DNA of 64,000 nucleotides. Origin: Methanothrix sp. (lineage in GTDB: Archaea > Halobacteriota > Methanosarcinia > Methanotrichales > Methanotrichaceae). Below, piece by piece: positions 1-6,789 of this stretch (within the stretch, counting starts at the first letter, position 1; each line of letters opens with the position of its first letter). The notes under the pieces are model-generated. The model ran no database searches, was not told the origin of the DNA, and saw only the letters and a program-made list of their open reading frames with translations. Location: contig JARYLI010000004.1 in assembly GCA_029907715.1 (NCBI GenBank), positions 1-64,000 of the forward strand, written 5' to 3'. The position numbers were made by a program, and so were the translations under genes.

Positions 1-449
1 ACCCAGACTGTGACATTAGGATCTGGGCTGAAGACCACGATCTTTGCACGTCTCACATCTCCGCGATAAAAAGTCGTTCCAGTACATTCTATCGCAGGCT
101 GCCGGCGCAAGAGCATGATCTCGCTGAGAATCGGGTTAGCTCGAATATTTAGTTGATCGGCCCAGGATAGGATAGTTTCTTTGTCCACATGTGGGATAGC
201 TCCCGAAAGGGATATTCCCATCTGGACAAGACACCAACCATCCTGAGATGTGCATAACCAATACCATATGACCCTGTCGTCGAGGGATCTGTTCTGACCG
301 ACGACTGCGTTGGAGACGTCAATGCTATCACGTATCGAGAATGTTATGTTCCAGCCCTCTATCTGATCCTGGATATCGGTCGCGCTGACAGCGCTTATGC
401 AGGAAAATGTCAGCCACAATCCTATAATCAGAAGAATCGTCCTGGACAT
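1..449 (-). CDS. secreted protein of unknown function, 3' end outside window
   Basis: Reading leftwards from the ATG at 449 the frame stays open to position 1, so about 149 residues are visible and the C-terminus is missing. The first 24 or so residues look like a signal peptide (a short Arg-containing start, a hydrophobic stretch LLIIGLWLTF, then CISAVSA). The mature part has Asn-x-Ser/Thr sites, several Trp and paired Cys, as in exported archaeal proteins. A GAGGGTGG ribosome-binding site precedes the ATG and overlaps the stop of the upstream secreted-protein gene, so it is the last visible gene of a minus-strand operon. I do not recognise the family. Confidence 0.6.
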   Translation of the reverse strand, partial: MSRTILLIIGLWLTFSCISAVSATDIQDQIEGWNITFSIRDSIDVSNAVVGQNRSLDDRVIWYWLCTSQDGWCLVQMGISLSGAIPHVDKETILSWADQLNIRANPILSEIMLLRRQPAIECTGTTFYRGDVRRAKIVVFSPDPNVTVW

Positions 450-458
450 TGACCACCC

Positions 459-1055
459 TCATGATCGCTTGACGAGATTCCCCTGCTCGTCCAGATAACC
501 GGCTTCACGCATGAGCCGTCGGATGATATCATCACAGCTCTCTGATGGCAACGCAATTTCTGCAAGCATGTGACGGGTCGTAGTGTTGATCGTGATAGTA
601 GTGTCTGTATCTGATCCACGAAATGCATCGAGTTCACACCATACCACATTTGCATCTCGATACGGGTAGTATCTGAATCGAATATTTACAGCCTCTTTTG
701 GAACTTCAAAGACAAGATGCCCCAGAACAGACTGACCAGGTGATAGCACGCTATTGTTTAAGGGTTTATATCCTAACTCCAATAAAGATCTTGTTGCTTC
801 ACGTGGACTGATTACCATTTGTTCAGTAACTATCTTAAAATCGTATGGAGATAAATAATATTCTGGATATCCATTGTTTTTCATTGCAACAGTCACGATC
901 ACGAACTCATTATCTTCTCGAGGAGATGAATAAGGCAAGCTGCTTACTCTTTTGTCTTCATTTATGCAAAGGACAATGCTCGGTGTGGTAGCTACACATA
1001 ATGACATCACCATACTCGCTATTAATAAAAGCATAGCCATAGGTGGTAACTTCAT
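459..1055 (-). CDS. secreted protein with antitoxin-like C-terminal tail
   Basis: 198 residues. The N-terminus (MKLPPMAMLLLIASMVMSL) is a signal peptide and GAGGAGG stands at the right distance before the ATG. The middle (about 25-170) is unrecognised and looks beta-rich. The last 28 residues (SCDDIIRRLMREAGYLDEQ and following) are nearly the same as the end of the small protein encoded 1.2 kb upstream in the same operon, and the DNA is 94% identical over 69 bp. So a helical antitoxin-type tail appears to have been copied onto an exported protein. Function unknown; the fusion may be accidental. Confidence 0.6.
   Translation of the reverse strand: MKLPPMAMLLLIASMVMSLCVATTPSIVLCINEDKRVSSLPYSSPREDNEFVIVTVAMKNNGYPEYYLSPYDFKIVTEQMVISPREATRSLLELGYKPLNNSVLSPGQSVLGHLVFEVPKEAVNIRFRYYPYRDANVVWCELDAFRGSDTDTTITINTTTRHMLAEIALPSESCDDIIRRLMREAGYLDEQGNLVKRS
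466..534 (-). repeat. 69-bp direct repeat, copy 1
   Basis: Matches 1667-1735 in the same orientation with four mismatches. It encodes the shared antitoxin-like tail in both genes and includes codons for the last residues before each stop. Confidence 0.85.
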
Positions 1056-1073
1056 TACTTTTTAACCTCCTCT

Positions 1074-1646
1074 TCAACTTTGAATATGGATAGAATCGCA
1101 TAATTGCTTGAACAACCAGTATCCTTTGTGTGATGTTAAAAAGACGTCTGTAGTATCAGAAACCGCAAATCCTGCCATGTATACAGGGTCGCTGTCAGGG
1201 CAGTCTGGATATGCAAACCATGCAGGATATCCATCTATTTCGCATTTATCCACTGATATATCATGGCAGTGTGTAAGTGACATAGTCTGCTGCCTTACAC
1301 CTGCCAATATTAGGCGATCCTGATCTGGAAGAGAGATATTTTTCTGCTCCACAAGTATAGTTGCAGCGACTTGAGGGGGCTGCAGTGGTGATAAATGCGC
1401 ACCGGACACGTCAAATAATATAATCAGCCATGTTGTTTCTTCATGATCAGGAAAGCCGGTTTCATTCTGAAGGTAAACCTGATGGACTGGCGGTCGCACA
1501 TCCTTCACAAGCATTGGATACAAATCAATCGAAATTTTATATGTCGAGTTCTTAAGTTCAATGATCTCCTGCGCAGCATTCACTGACACAACATATGACC
1601 AAACCATCAACACCATGAGTGTGCCTGCAATCAGTTTTGATCGCAA
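1074..1646 (-). CDS. secreted protein of unknown function
   Basis: 190 residues. The start is TTG at 1646, placed by an AGGAGAG site eight bases upstream; no in-frame ATG precedes the signal peptide (RSKLIAGTLMVLMVWSYV). The mature protein has one Asn-rich beta-type region and a Cys-rich part near residues 125-150 (HCHDISVDKCEIDGYP). It lies 13 bp after the small antitoxin-like gene and 18 bp before the next secreted-protein gene, so the three are co-transcribed. No family recognised. Confidence 0.55.
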   Translation of the reverse strand: MRSKLIAGTLMVLMVWSYVVSVNAAQEIIELKNSTYKISIDLYPMLVKDVRPPVHQVYLQNETGFPDHEETTWLIILFDVSGAHLSPLQPPQVAATILVEQKNISLPDQDRLILAGVRQQTMSLTHCHDISVDKCEIDGYPAWFAYPDCPDSDPVYMAGFAVSDTTDVFLTSHKGYWLFKQLCDSIHIQS

Positions 1647-1659
1647 TTACCATACTCTC

Positions 1660-1833
1660 CTACGTCCGCTTGACGAGATTGTCCTGCTCGTCCAGGTAAC
1701 CGGCTTCGCGCATGAGCCGTCGGATGATATCATCATATGTCTCTGCCTTAGACCCAATAAGTGACAGGTTATAGCGAGTGCGCCTTTTTACACGCATTAT
1801 AACGATATCATCCATGCTCGTGTTGTCTTGCAT
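1660..1833 (-). CDS. small antitoxin-like protein (DUF7557/VapB-type)
   Basis: 57 residues from the ATG at 1833, chosen because a TATA box at 1859-1866 would start the transcript about four bases upstream. The order is a strand (DDIVIMRVKRRTRYNLSLIG) followed by the helix YDDIIRRLMREAG. This is the layout of archaeal ribbon-helix-helix antitoxins of the type that read xIRVxxxTxxxLxxLG...TYDDIIxxLxxE. No toxin (PIN or RelE type) lies next to it; instead three secreted proteins follow. It may be an orphan antitoxin or the operon's autoregulator. Starts at 1851 or 1815 are also possible. Confidence 0.55.
   Translation of the reverse strand: MQDNTSMDDIVIMRVKRRTRYNLSLIGSKAETYDDIIRRLMREAGYLDEQDNLVKRT
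1667..1735 (-). repeat. 69-bp direct repeat, copy 2
   Basis: Partner of 466-534, 1201 bp away. This copy belongs to the small antitoxin-like gene, which reads as a complete protein, so it is the more likely source of the duplicated tail. Confidence 0.85.
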
Positions 1834-1858
1834 GATAATAGATATGCACATGGAATGA

Positions 1859-1866
1859 TATATAAA
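1859..1866 (-). promoter_or_regulatory. TATA box of the minus-strand secreted-protein operon
   Basis: On the minus strand TTTATATA follows an A-rich stretch. The expected start of transcription, 24-26 bases downstream, falls just before the ATG at 1833. Confidence 0.5.
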
Positions 1867-1912
1867 CCTATTTTTGAGCTATATGCGAACTAATATATCT
1901 ATGGTAGTAAGC

Positions 1913-1920
1913 TATATATA
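1913..1920 (+). promoter_or_regulatory. TATA box of the viral early region
   Basis: TATATATA with purines upstream. A start 25 bases on would lie near 1941, before the ATGs at 1951 and 1957. With the box at 1859-1866 on the other strand, this is a divergent promoter region. Confidence 0.45.
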
Positions 1921-1956
1921 CATATGAGCATACATGATATCATGAGGTGCATGAGA

Positions 1957-2235
1957 ATGCTCACATATTACGACAAGTCCCCGCGTGAAAAGGTGATCAC
2001 GATCTGGGGCGATGATCGTTCTAGAATCGCAGAGGTTGTCAATTTCAAGCGCGATGGCCGCTGGCTCTGGGAGTGCCGCGCGTGCGGAGCTTCTGACTGC
2101 GACCATGTCCGGCAGGCTCGCGCATGGCTCCGCGAGCGAAAGAAGCAGCAGGAAGAGCTCTGGCGGCGCATGGATGCGATGTACCCTGCGGAGCCAGCGC
2201 GGCCTCATGTGAAGTTCGCTCCATGCCCGGACTGA
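1957..2235 (+). CDS. SWIM-type zinc-binding protein
   Basis: 92 residues from ATG 1957 (a GAGGTG lies nine bases upstream; 1924 and 1951 are in-frame alternatives). After a short strand region comes WECRACGASDCDHVRQARAW, a CxC...CxH arrangement typical of SWIM zinc fingers, followed by a basic helix rich in Arg, Lys and Gln. SWIM domains bind DNA or proteins. It is the first gene of the early viral operon. The zinc-binding assignment is good; the role is unknown. Confidence 0.6.
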   Translation: MLTYYDKSPREKVITIWGDDRSRIAEVVNFKRDGRWLWECRACGASDCDHVRQARAWLRERKKQQEELWRRMDAMYPAEPARPHVKFAPCPD

Positions 2236-2246
2236 GGTGATGTCTG

Positions 2247-2513
2247 ATGCCAGAGCTCCATCCTGAGATCCACGAGGCGCTTCTTCTAGCGCTCCGAGCT
2301 CTCACAGACGGCATGGTGGACGTTCCGGCGGCGCTCCGGAACTCCAGATGCGCAAAGATGAGAGTGCAGGCGAAGCGTGCCATAAGGCGCGTGCTTCGCA
2401 TATACTCTGAGAGCGGAATGGCCGCTGGTGAGGTTCTTGGCTTCTTTTCCTCTGTAGGTCATATTGTCACAGCACGCCACGCCAGCGGCCACGCATCTTA
2501 CGAGGTGATGTGA
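2247..2513 (+). CDS. hypothetical early viral protein
   Basis: 88 residues, mostly helical, with a basic centre (KMRVQAKRAIRRVLRIY). It starts 11 bp after the SWIM gene (GAGGTGATG upstream as ribosome site) and ends one base before the Bet gene, so it is co-translated with the recombination gene. Family not recognised. Confidence 0.55.
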   Translation: MPELHPEIHEALLLALRALTDGMVDVPAALRNSRCAKMRVQAKRAIRRVLRIYSESGMAAGEVLGFFSSVGHIVTARHASGHASYEVM

Positions 2514-2514
2514 G

Positions 2515-3333
2515 ATGGATGTAAAGGCAGCATGCAAGGACGCGATCCTGGAATGGGTTGCCGAATTCGAGGACGCCGGCTTTAAGCTCGTGTCCGAGAG
2601 CGAGGATCGAATAGAGATCGCGCACGAGCGCGGCGGTGTGATCGCTACATGGAACGGCTCAGCGTGGGAGCTCTCCGGGGAGAACGCTGCTGCGAGAGAT
2701 GCGCTGATGAAGGTGGTCGCCAGAGCGGTCGATCGCACGTCTTCGGAGGATGCGCGACTCGCTAAGAGGAACGGAAACGGCAACGGTGGAACGAAGAGCA
2801 TAGCGGTGCAGCCTCCGATGCCGGAACCGCAGGAGCTGACGCTGGAGACGATCAAGAAGTACCTCTGCCCGGAAGCAACGGACCAGGAAGCGTACATCTT
2901 CCTGCAGCTCTGCCGGTCCGCCGGTCTGAACCCGTTCCGGAGAGAGGCGTACCTGATAAAATACTCCGGAAAGCCGGCCACGATGGTTGTCGGCAAGGAA
3001 GCTTTCACAAAAAAGGCTGAGAGGCATCCTGCGTTCGACGGCTGTCAGGCCGGGATCATCGTTCTGAACCGCGATGGTCAGATCGAGCGGCGGGACGGGA
3101 CCTTCAAGCTGCGGGACGAGCAGCTTCTCGGCGGCTGGGCGAAGGTCTACCGCAAGGACCGGAGCCATCCGTTCGTCGCTGAGGTCTCGATTGAAGAGTA
3201 TCAGAAGAACACGCCGAGCTGGCAGCAGATGCCGGCTACGATGATCCGGAAGGTCGCGCTGGTCCAGGCGCTTCGCGAAGCGTTCCCCTCAGACCTCGGC
3301 GGATTGTATGACGAAGCAGAGGTAGCCGTATGA
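2515..3333 (+). CDS. bet: Bet/RecT-family single-strand annealing recombinase
   Basis: 272 residues. Residues about 105-272 match the Bet family closely: QLCRSAGLNPFRREAYLIKY, then MVVGKEAFTKKAERHPAFDG, GGWAKVYRKD, and MIRKVALVQALREAF near the end, finishing GGLYDEAEV. Such proteins bind single-stranded DNA and anneal complementary strands during viral replication and recombination. The first ~100 residues are an extra, acidic region with a Gly/Asn linker (NGNGNGG), not part of the usual core. No lambda-type alkaline exonuclease follows; the DEDDy exonuclease at 7.0 kb is the only nuclease nearby. Confidence 0.9.
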   Translation: MDVKAACKDAILEWVAEFEDAGFKLVSESEDRIEIAHERGGVIATWNGSAWELSGENAAARDALMKVVARAVDRTSSEDARLAKRNGNGNGGTKSIAVQPPMPEPQELTLETIKKYLCPEATDQEAYIFLQLCRSAGLNPFRREAYLIKYSGKPATMVVGKEAFTKKAERHPAFDGCQAGIIVLNRDGQIERRDGTFKLRDEQLLGGWAKVYRKDRSHPFVAEVSIEEYQKNTPSWQQMPATMIRKVALVQALREAFPSDLGGLYDEAEVAV

Positions 3334-3602
3334 AAATGATTACTTTCGCCCCGCATGGCATAGAAATACATATGAATATGGAACACTTCACAGAGATAGC
3401 AAAAGCTAGGTCAGTGCCCGGGCCGAGACCCTCACCGTCCGCCAAGACCAAGAGGGGAAACAGAGCCCAGGCAGGTATAAGGTCTGTGGTAGATGTATAT
3501 ATAAGTCTTTGCGATCGCAGCGGTCGCAGAACAGACCTGAGCCTGCCTGTTCTCGAAACCGGCCCCGGGACACCGGGACGGTGGCATGTACGAGCTAGAT
3601 GA
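3330..3602 (+). CDS. doubtful small protein overlapping a regulatory region
   Basis: A 90-codon frame beginning at the ATGA that ends the Bet gene. The first 30 residues (MKMITFAPHGIEIHMNMEHF) look protein-like. The rest is Arg/Pro-rich and covers a TATA box and an inverted repeat, and the end overlaps the start of the next gene. It may be a short real gene whose 3' part doubles as promoter, or not a gene at all. Confidence 0.3.
   Translation: MKMITFAPHGIEIHMNMEHFTEIAKARSVPGPRPSPSAKTKRGNRAQAGIRSVVDVYISLCDRSGRRTDLSLPVLETGPGTPGRWHVRAR
3480..3538 (+). promoter_or_regulatory. promoter with flanking inverted repeat
   Basis: TATATATAA (3496-3504) is framed by the perfect 8-bp inverted repeat AGGTCTGT (3480-3487) and ACAGACCT (3531-3538). 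A palindromic GCGATCGC (3511-3518) lies just downstream. This looks like an operator-controlled promoter for the winged-helix gene at 3586 and the operon behind it. Confidence 0.5.
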
Positions 3603-3867
3603 GATCGACTGGAGGATCCTGAGGATCCTGGAAAAGCGACGCTGTCTGAAGATATCCGACGTCGCGAGAGATCTCAGGGACCTGCGCTCGGAAAGCGCAA
3701 TCCGGGCCAGGATCTACAGGCTGCACTTTACTGGGTTTATCAGGCTCAACCGGAGCATTGCGCATGGTAAGGTGTACTGCGAGCTCTCGGACAGGGCTCT
3801 CCGTGTTCTGGAGTCGCCTGGGAGGGTTGCCGGATGCAGGGAGAGGAAGTGGCCTGCGGAAGTCTGA
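3586..3867 (+). CDS. winged helix-turn-helix DNA-binding protein
   Basis: 93 residues. It opens MYELDEIDWRILRILEKRR, followed by a recognition-type segment (ISDVARDLRDLRSESAIRAR) and a wing (GFIRLNRSIAHGKVYCELS), a classic winged-helix order. It is the first gene after the TATA box and inverted repeat at 3480-3538, so it could be the repressor or activator of this early operon and regulate itself. The C-terminal ~15 residues overlap the next gene. Confidence 0.65.
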   Translation: MYELDEIDWRILRILEKRRCLKISDVARDLRDLRSESAIRARIYRLHFTGFIRLNRSIAHGKVYCELSDRALRVLESPGRVAGCRERKWPAEV

Positions 3868-4145
3868 CCCTCCTCGGCCAGGATACCGGGAACTCGCGGG
3901 TCGAGCTCCAGCACCGCGTGAGCCTCCGCGAGGGCGGGCTAGCGATCGGGCTGCTCTGGGACGTTCTCGCGGATTCTGTGTCCGGAGAGTGCATCGCGTG
4001 CGTTGATGACCTGCTGATACCGCTGCCAGGGGATATGGCCCCTAGGCTCAGAAAGCTGCTCGGAAAGAAGATCGTTCTGGCGAGGCTCGAGGGCTACCGC
4101 TTGGCGCCGTACCGCCCCATGAGGGTCCCAGGGTGGTGGGGATGA
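3834..4145 (+). CDS. hypothetical early viral protein
   Basis: 103 residues, overlapping the upstream gene by 34 bp. It looks like an alpha/beta protein with a central GLAIGLLWDVLADS and a C-terminal basic part (RLRKLLGKKIVLARLEGYRL). No recognised domain. Both ends overlap neighbours, typical of this compact operon. Confidence 0.5.
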   Translation: MQGEEVACGSLTLLGQDTGNSRVELQHRVSLREGGLAIGLLWDVLADSVSGECIACVDDLLIPLPGDMAPRLRKLLGKKIVLARLEGYRLAPYRPMRVPGWWG

Positions 4146-4249
4146 TGTCGACGCTCGTCCTCGCCCTGCTGGTGTTCCTGGTGCTGTACGGCCTCGCGCT
4201 CGCCGGAGCGGTTCTCATCGAATGGCTGCTGCGCAGGAGGGAGCGGTGA
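4142..4249 (+). CDS. 35-residue single-pass membrane protein
   Basis: Starts at an ATG overlapping the previous stop (ATGA) and stops at a TGA overlapping the next ATG (TGATG). Residues 5-26 form one uninterrupted hydrophobic helix (LVLALLVFLVLYGLALAGAV), followed by a positive tail (LLRRRER), so the C-terminus should face the cytoplasm. Its perfect fit between two genes supports it being real. Role unknown. Confidence 0.6.
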   Translation: MMSTLVLALLVFLVLYGLALAGAVLIEWLLRRRER

Positions 4250-4497
4250 TGCCCAGAGGCGAGGTCAATTTTCTGCGGGCTTATCTGGATGACATCCGGA
4301 AGATTCCGCATGAGCCGTTCACCGTCCGGGAGATCGGGCTGAGCTGGAGAGCTCTGCACAGATTCAAGCAGCGCGGTTACCTCAGAAGGGTGGGCTACGC
4401 TCCTGTTCCGCGATCTGGAAACAGAGTCAGCGTCTGGGAAGCGACCAAGGAGTTCCGGAGAATTGCTGGGGCGATCCTCCGGAGGGAGCAGGCATGA
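4249..4497 (+). CDS. small DNA-binding-like protein
   Basis: 82 residues from ATG 4249, with GGAGGGAG upstream and a TGATG overlap with the membrane gene. The sequence FTVREIGLSWRALHRFKQRG resembles a helix-turn-helix, followed by a basic strand (YLRRVGYAPVPR) and a C-terminal helix. Probably a small regulator. It overlaps the following gene by four bases. Confidence 0.5.
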   Translation: MPRGEVNFLRAYLDDIRKIPHEPFTVREIGLSWRALHRFKQRGYLRRVGYAPVPRSGNRVSVWEATKEFRRIAGAILRREQA

Positions 4498-4805
4498 AGC
4501 CGGATCTGTATGCGCTCCTCTCCAGAGGTATCCGCTCGATATCTGTCGAGGGTACTTTCGTGCATCGCGGCTGGAGAGGACATGCGCTCCTGCGGGACAT
4601 CCGCATACCAAACGGCGAGGAGGATCACGTCTGGCTCAACTGGCGCGCTTACGTATCGATACCGGACTTCGAGCAGCTCCGGCCAGGCGATCGCATACGA
4701 TTCATCGCAGATCTCCAGGGATTCAGGAAGCGCAACGGTGAGCATTCAGTGCGTCTGGAGTGTGTCAGGGAGCTCCGCAGGGTGTCGGGAGGTGAGCAGG
4801 CGTGA
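4494..4805 (+). CDS. possible OB-fold protein
   Basis: 103 residues. Alternating strands with GDRIRFIADLQGFRKRNG in the second half suggest an OB-fold, the fold used by single-strand-binding proteins; this is fold guessing, not a family match. If right it would complement Bet in recombination. Start ATG 4494 overlaps the previous stop (ATGA). It ends four bases into the next gene. Confidence 0.5.
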   Translation: MKPDLYALLSRGIRSISVEGTFVHRGWRGHALLRDIRIPNGEEDHVWLNWRAYVSIPDFEQLRPGDRIRFIADLQGFRKRNGEHSVRLECVRELRRVSGGEQA

Positions 4806-5341
4806 CGGACCACGCCGGGGTTATTATCACACAGCGGCTGGGGCTGGACTGGATACCAGACGAGACTGAGATGCAGATCCTATGGTACCTGTACTCACAG
4901 AAGTCAGCTTCCATCGCTGGTATAGCGAACGTCCTCGGCTCGGACGCTGGAGAGATCTCAAAAGAAACAGCCAGAGAGGCAGTCCAGAGGCTCCTTCAGG
5001 CGCGTGTGATCACGAGGGGGCTGTCACGAAGTCAGCTCATCCTGCCGTGGAAGACTTTGGAGATCCTGCGAGAGATCCAGCTCGGACGGGCGAGGTATCC
5101 TGACATCCCTGTGGATGTGCTGACCAAGCCGTTCTCCGAGCTTGTTTTTCTGTTCGTGCCTGTGGGAAAGGAGAACCGCGCGAGAGCTCCAGAGATCCGC
5201 AGAAGGATAACGTCTGCAGGTTTTGCGCTTCGTGGTAATGTCGCTCAGGCCCTGGAGGAGCTGTGGAAGTCCGGCAGGGTTCAGCGGTGGAGGCTGCTGC
5301 CAGATCGCGGCCAGTACTGCTACTGGAGGGATCCGGCATGA
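4802..5341 (+). CDS. two-domain winged-helix protein
   Basis: 179 residues, GTG start at 4802 overlapping the previous TGA. Residues about 20-75 (ETEMQILWYLYSQKSASIAG onward) form one winged helix. Residues about 115-179 form a second, reading VPVGKENRARAPEIRRRI and later ALEELWKSGRVQRW, ending YCYWRDPA. That second domain is repeated as the two following separate genes. Probably DNA-binding. Confidence 0.6.
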   Translation: MTDHAGVIITQRLGLDWIPDETEMQILWYLYSQKSASIAGIANVLGSDAGEISKETAREAVQRLLQARVITRGLSRSQLILPWKTLEILREIQLGRARYPDIPVDVLTKPFSELVFLFVPVGKENRARAPEIRRRITSAGFALRGNVAQALEELWKSGRVQRWRLLPDRGQYCYWRDPA

Positions 5342-5556
5342 CACTCACAGGATACGTCCTGCAGAGCGTGCCGGTGGGGCGGGAGAATGCCAGGACATCT
5401 CGCCAGATCTACGAGACGCTGCGAACATCAGGCCGGTGTATCGATAGAAGACACGTCACAGTCGCTCTCAGAGATCTGTGGAAGTGCGGGAGAGTCAGGC
5501 GAGAGAGAGTTTCCGGAGTCCTATCGCACTACCTGTACTGGAGGGATCCGGAGTGA
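5338..5556 (+). CDS. single winged-helix domain protein, tandem relative 2
   Basis: 72 residues from ATG 5338 (ATGA overlap). It reads VPVGRENARTSRQIYETL, then VALRDLWKCGRVRRERV, and ends YLYWRDPE, so it is clearly homologous to the C-terminal domain of the preceding protein and to the next gene. It probably arose by tandem duplication and may bind DNA as a homo- or heteromer. Confidence 0.6.
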   Translation: MTLTGYVLQSVPVGRENARTSRQIYETLRTSGRCIDRRHVTVALRDLWKCGRVRRERVSGVLSHYLYWRDPE

Positions 5557-5804
5557 GCTCAGTCACATACGGCCCCCGTGTTATCGATGTGGTCCAGGAA
5601 GCCGTGCCCATAGGAAGAGCTCATGCGATACCGTTCTCTGATATCCTCGGGCGGGTCATGTCGTCTGGAGTAGGGGGCAGATCCAACATCGAGCGAGCAC
5701 TCGCGCGGCTCGTCCAGTGGGGTCTGGTGTCCAGGGAGAAACGACGTGTTGTGCATGGTCCTGGCAGGGTGCTGAACCAGTTCGTGTACTGGAGGGATCT
5801 GTGA
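5553..5804 (+). CDS. single winged-helix domain protein, tandem relative 3
   Basis: 83 residues from GTG 5553, which overlaps the preceding stop (GTGA). It shares the layout of its two upstream relatives: VPIGRAHAIPFSDILGRV, then IERALARLVQWGLVSREK and the ending FVYWRDL. Third member of the array. The stop overlaps the next ATG. Confidence 0.6.
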   Translation: MSSVTYGPRVIDVVQEAVPIGRAHAIPFSDILGRVMSSGVGGRSNIERALARLVQWGLVSREKRRVVHGPGRVLNQFVYWRDL

Positions 5805-6079
5805 TGCGGATCATGCTCGGCACTACCTCCACGTACAGAGCTCTGGACGGCAAAAGGTACGTCGAGAAAGCAGAGATCACGCGCGAGACAGAGCGAGCGT
5901 ACCTGCTCGAGATCGCCCGAGGACCGGTGGTGTACAAGCACTGGATCCCGAAGTCGATATCGCTGAGGCTCAAGTCGTTCATAGAGGTACCGGACTGGTT
6001 CTGGGAGAGGACTGCTGAAGAGAGGAGCTTGAGCAGAGCTATGCGACGGATCAGCAGCAGAGGAGGTGAGCTGCGATGA
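5804..6079 (+). CDS. hypothetical early viral protein
   Basis: 91 residues from ATG 5804 (TGATG overlap). The first part looks like strands with a charged turn (YRALDGKRYVEKAEITRETE); the second half is basic (HWIPKSISLRLKSF) with a C-terminal helix. It overlaps the following coiled-coil gene by four bases. Not recognised. Confidence 0.5.
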   Translation: MRIMLGTTSTYRALDGKRYVEKAEITRETERAYLLEIARGPVVYKHWIPKSISLRLKSFIEVPDWFWERTAEERSLSRAMRRISSRGGELR

Positions 6080-6522
6080 CCGCCGCTCCACCTCCAGGAT
6101 CTGCCGTCAGCGCTCTCACCGACTACGAGCGTCTTCTCCGGCTCGAGGAGCTTGTAGAGACTATCCTGACCAGGATCGATGAGCTCGAGTCAAAGATCGG
6201 TGAGTTCGAGTCGAAACTTGATGGTGTAAACGAATCTCTTCTGATTGAGATCGCCATGGATCGAAAGAGGATCACGAAGCTCGAGCACGACGAGTCCGTG
6301 TCGGCAAAGACTGCTGCGAGGCATCTCGATTCTCTGTACCAGGCGATGATCTCCAGCGGGCTGAAGCAGGTAACGTTCAAGCGTGCTTCAATGCTGATCG
6401 GGATATCGTACAGCCACGCCTGTCGACTCAGCGCTATGATTGAAGATGATCCGAGGTTCAAGCTGGTTAAGGATCAGCAGCACAAGCAGAGGTGGTTGAT
6501 AAGGCTGAACACTTCAGCGTGA
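6076..6522 (+). CDS. coiled-coil plus winged-helix protein
   Basis: 148 residues. Residues about 18-75 form a long coiled coil with heptads of Leu/Ile (LEELVETILTRIDELESKIG and following). Residues about 80-145 look like a winged helix (QVTFKRASMLIGISYSHACR). The arrangement suggests an oligomeric DNA-binding protein. It is the last gene before the 267-bp gap with the large inverted repeat, which could be its target; that is a guess from position. Confidence 0.6.
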   Translation: MTAAPPPGSAVSALTDYERLLRLEELVETILTRIDELESKIGEFESKLDGVNESLLIEIAMDRKRITKLEHDESVSAKTAARHLDSLYQAMISSGLKQVTFKRASMLIGISYSHACRLSAMIEDDPRFKLVKDQQHKQRWLIRLNTSA

Positions 6523-6535
6523 AGTTTAGAACGTA

Positions 6536-6564
6536 AAACCGTCTCATGCAATAGTTATGGTTTT
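6536..6564 (+). repeat. left arm of 29-bp inverted repeat
   Basis: Pairs with 6716-6744 with one mismatch. The arm contains CTCATGCAATAGTTATGG. The two arms enclose 151 bp. Confidence 0.85.
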
Positions 6565-6588
6565 GGAGGATTTGGGCCCAAATCCTCC
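6565..6588. repeat. perfect 24-bp palindrome
   Basis: GGAGGATTTGGG followed by its exact reverse complement, with no spacer. It directly abuts the left arm of the larger inverted repeat. It could be a dimer-binding operator, a hairpin in RNA or part of a replication origin. There is no U-tract behind it, so it is not an obvious terminator. Confidence 0.85.
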
Positions 6589-6669
6589 GGCTGGTAACAC
6601 GATCGCTGAAAAATATGCGCGTGTTACAATATAAGTTAGTGTGGAGAAGGAGAAGGAATCGAAAAGAGA

Positions 6670-6679
6670 TATATAAAAA
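6670..6679 (+). promoter_or_regulatory. TATA box inside the inverted-repeat region
   Basis: TATATAAAAA lies between the two arms and about 110 bp before the gene at 6790. The predicted transcript would begin near 6700 and carry the right arm in its leader. Confidence 0.45.
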
Positions 6680-6715
6680 CTGTGGTGGAAACGAGAGGTG
6701 TGCCATAGTTCCCCT

Positions 6716-6744
6716 AAAACCATAACTATTGCATGAGATGGTTT
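6716..6744 (-). repeat. right arm of 29-bp inverted repeat
   Basis: Reverse complement of 6536-6564 (one G/A difference). It lies in the leader of the next gene. Confidence 0.85.
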
Positions 6745-6789
6745 ACTTCTTAGGAGATTTTGAGGATGTTTTGAGGAGGTTGAAGTCGT

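Noticed and set aside
2286-3008. A 240-codon minus-strand frame across the Bet gene
   Set aside because: Antisense shadow of Bet; Bet matches its family throughout and the reverse product looks random.
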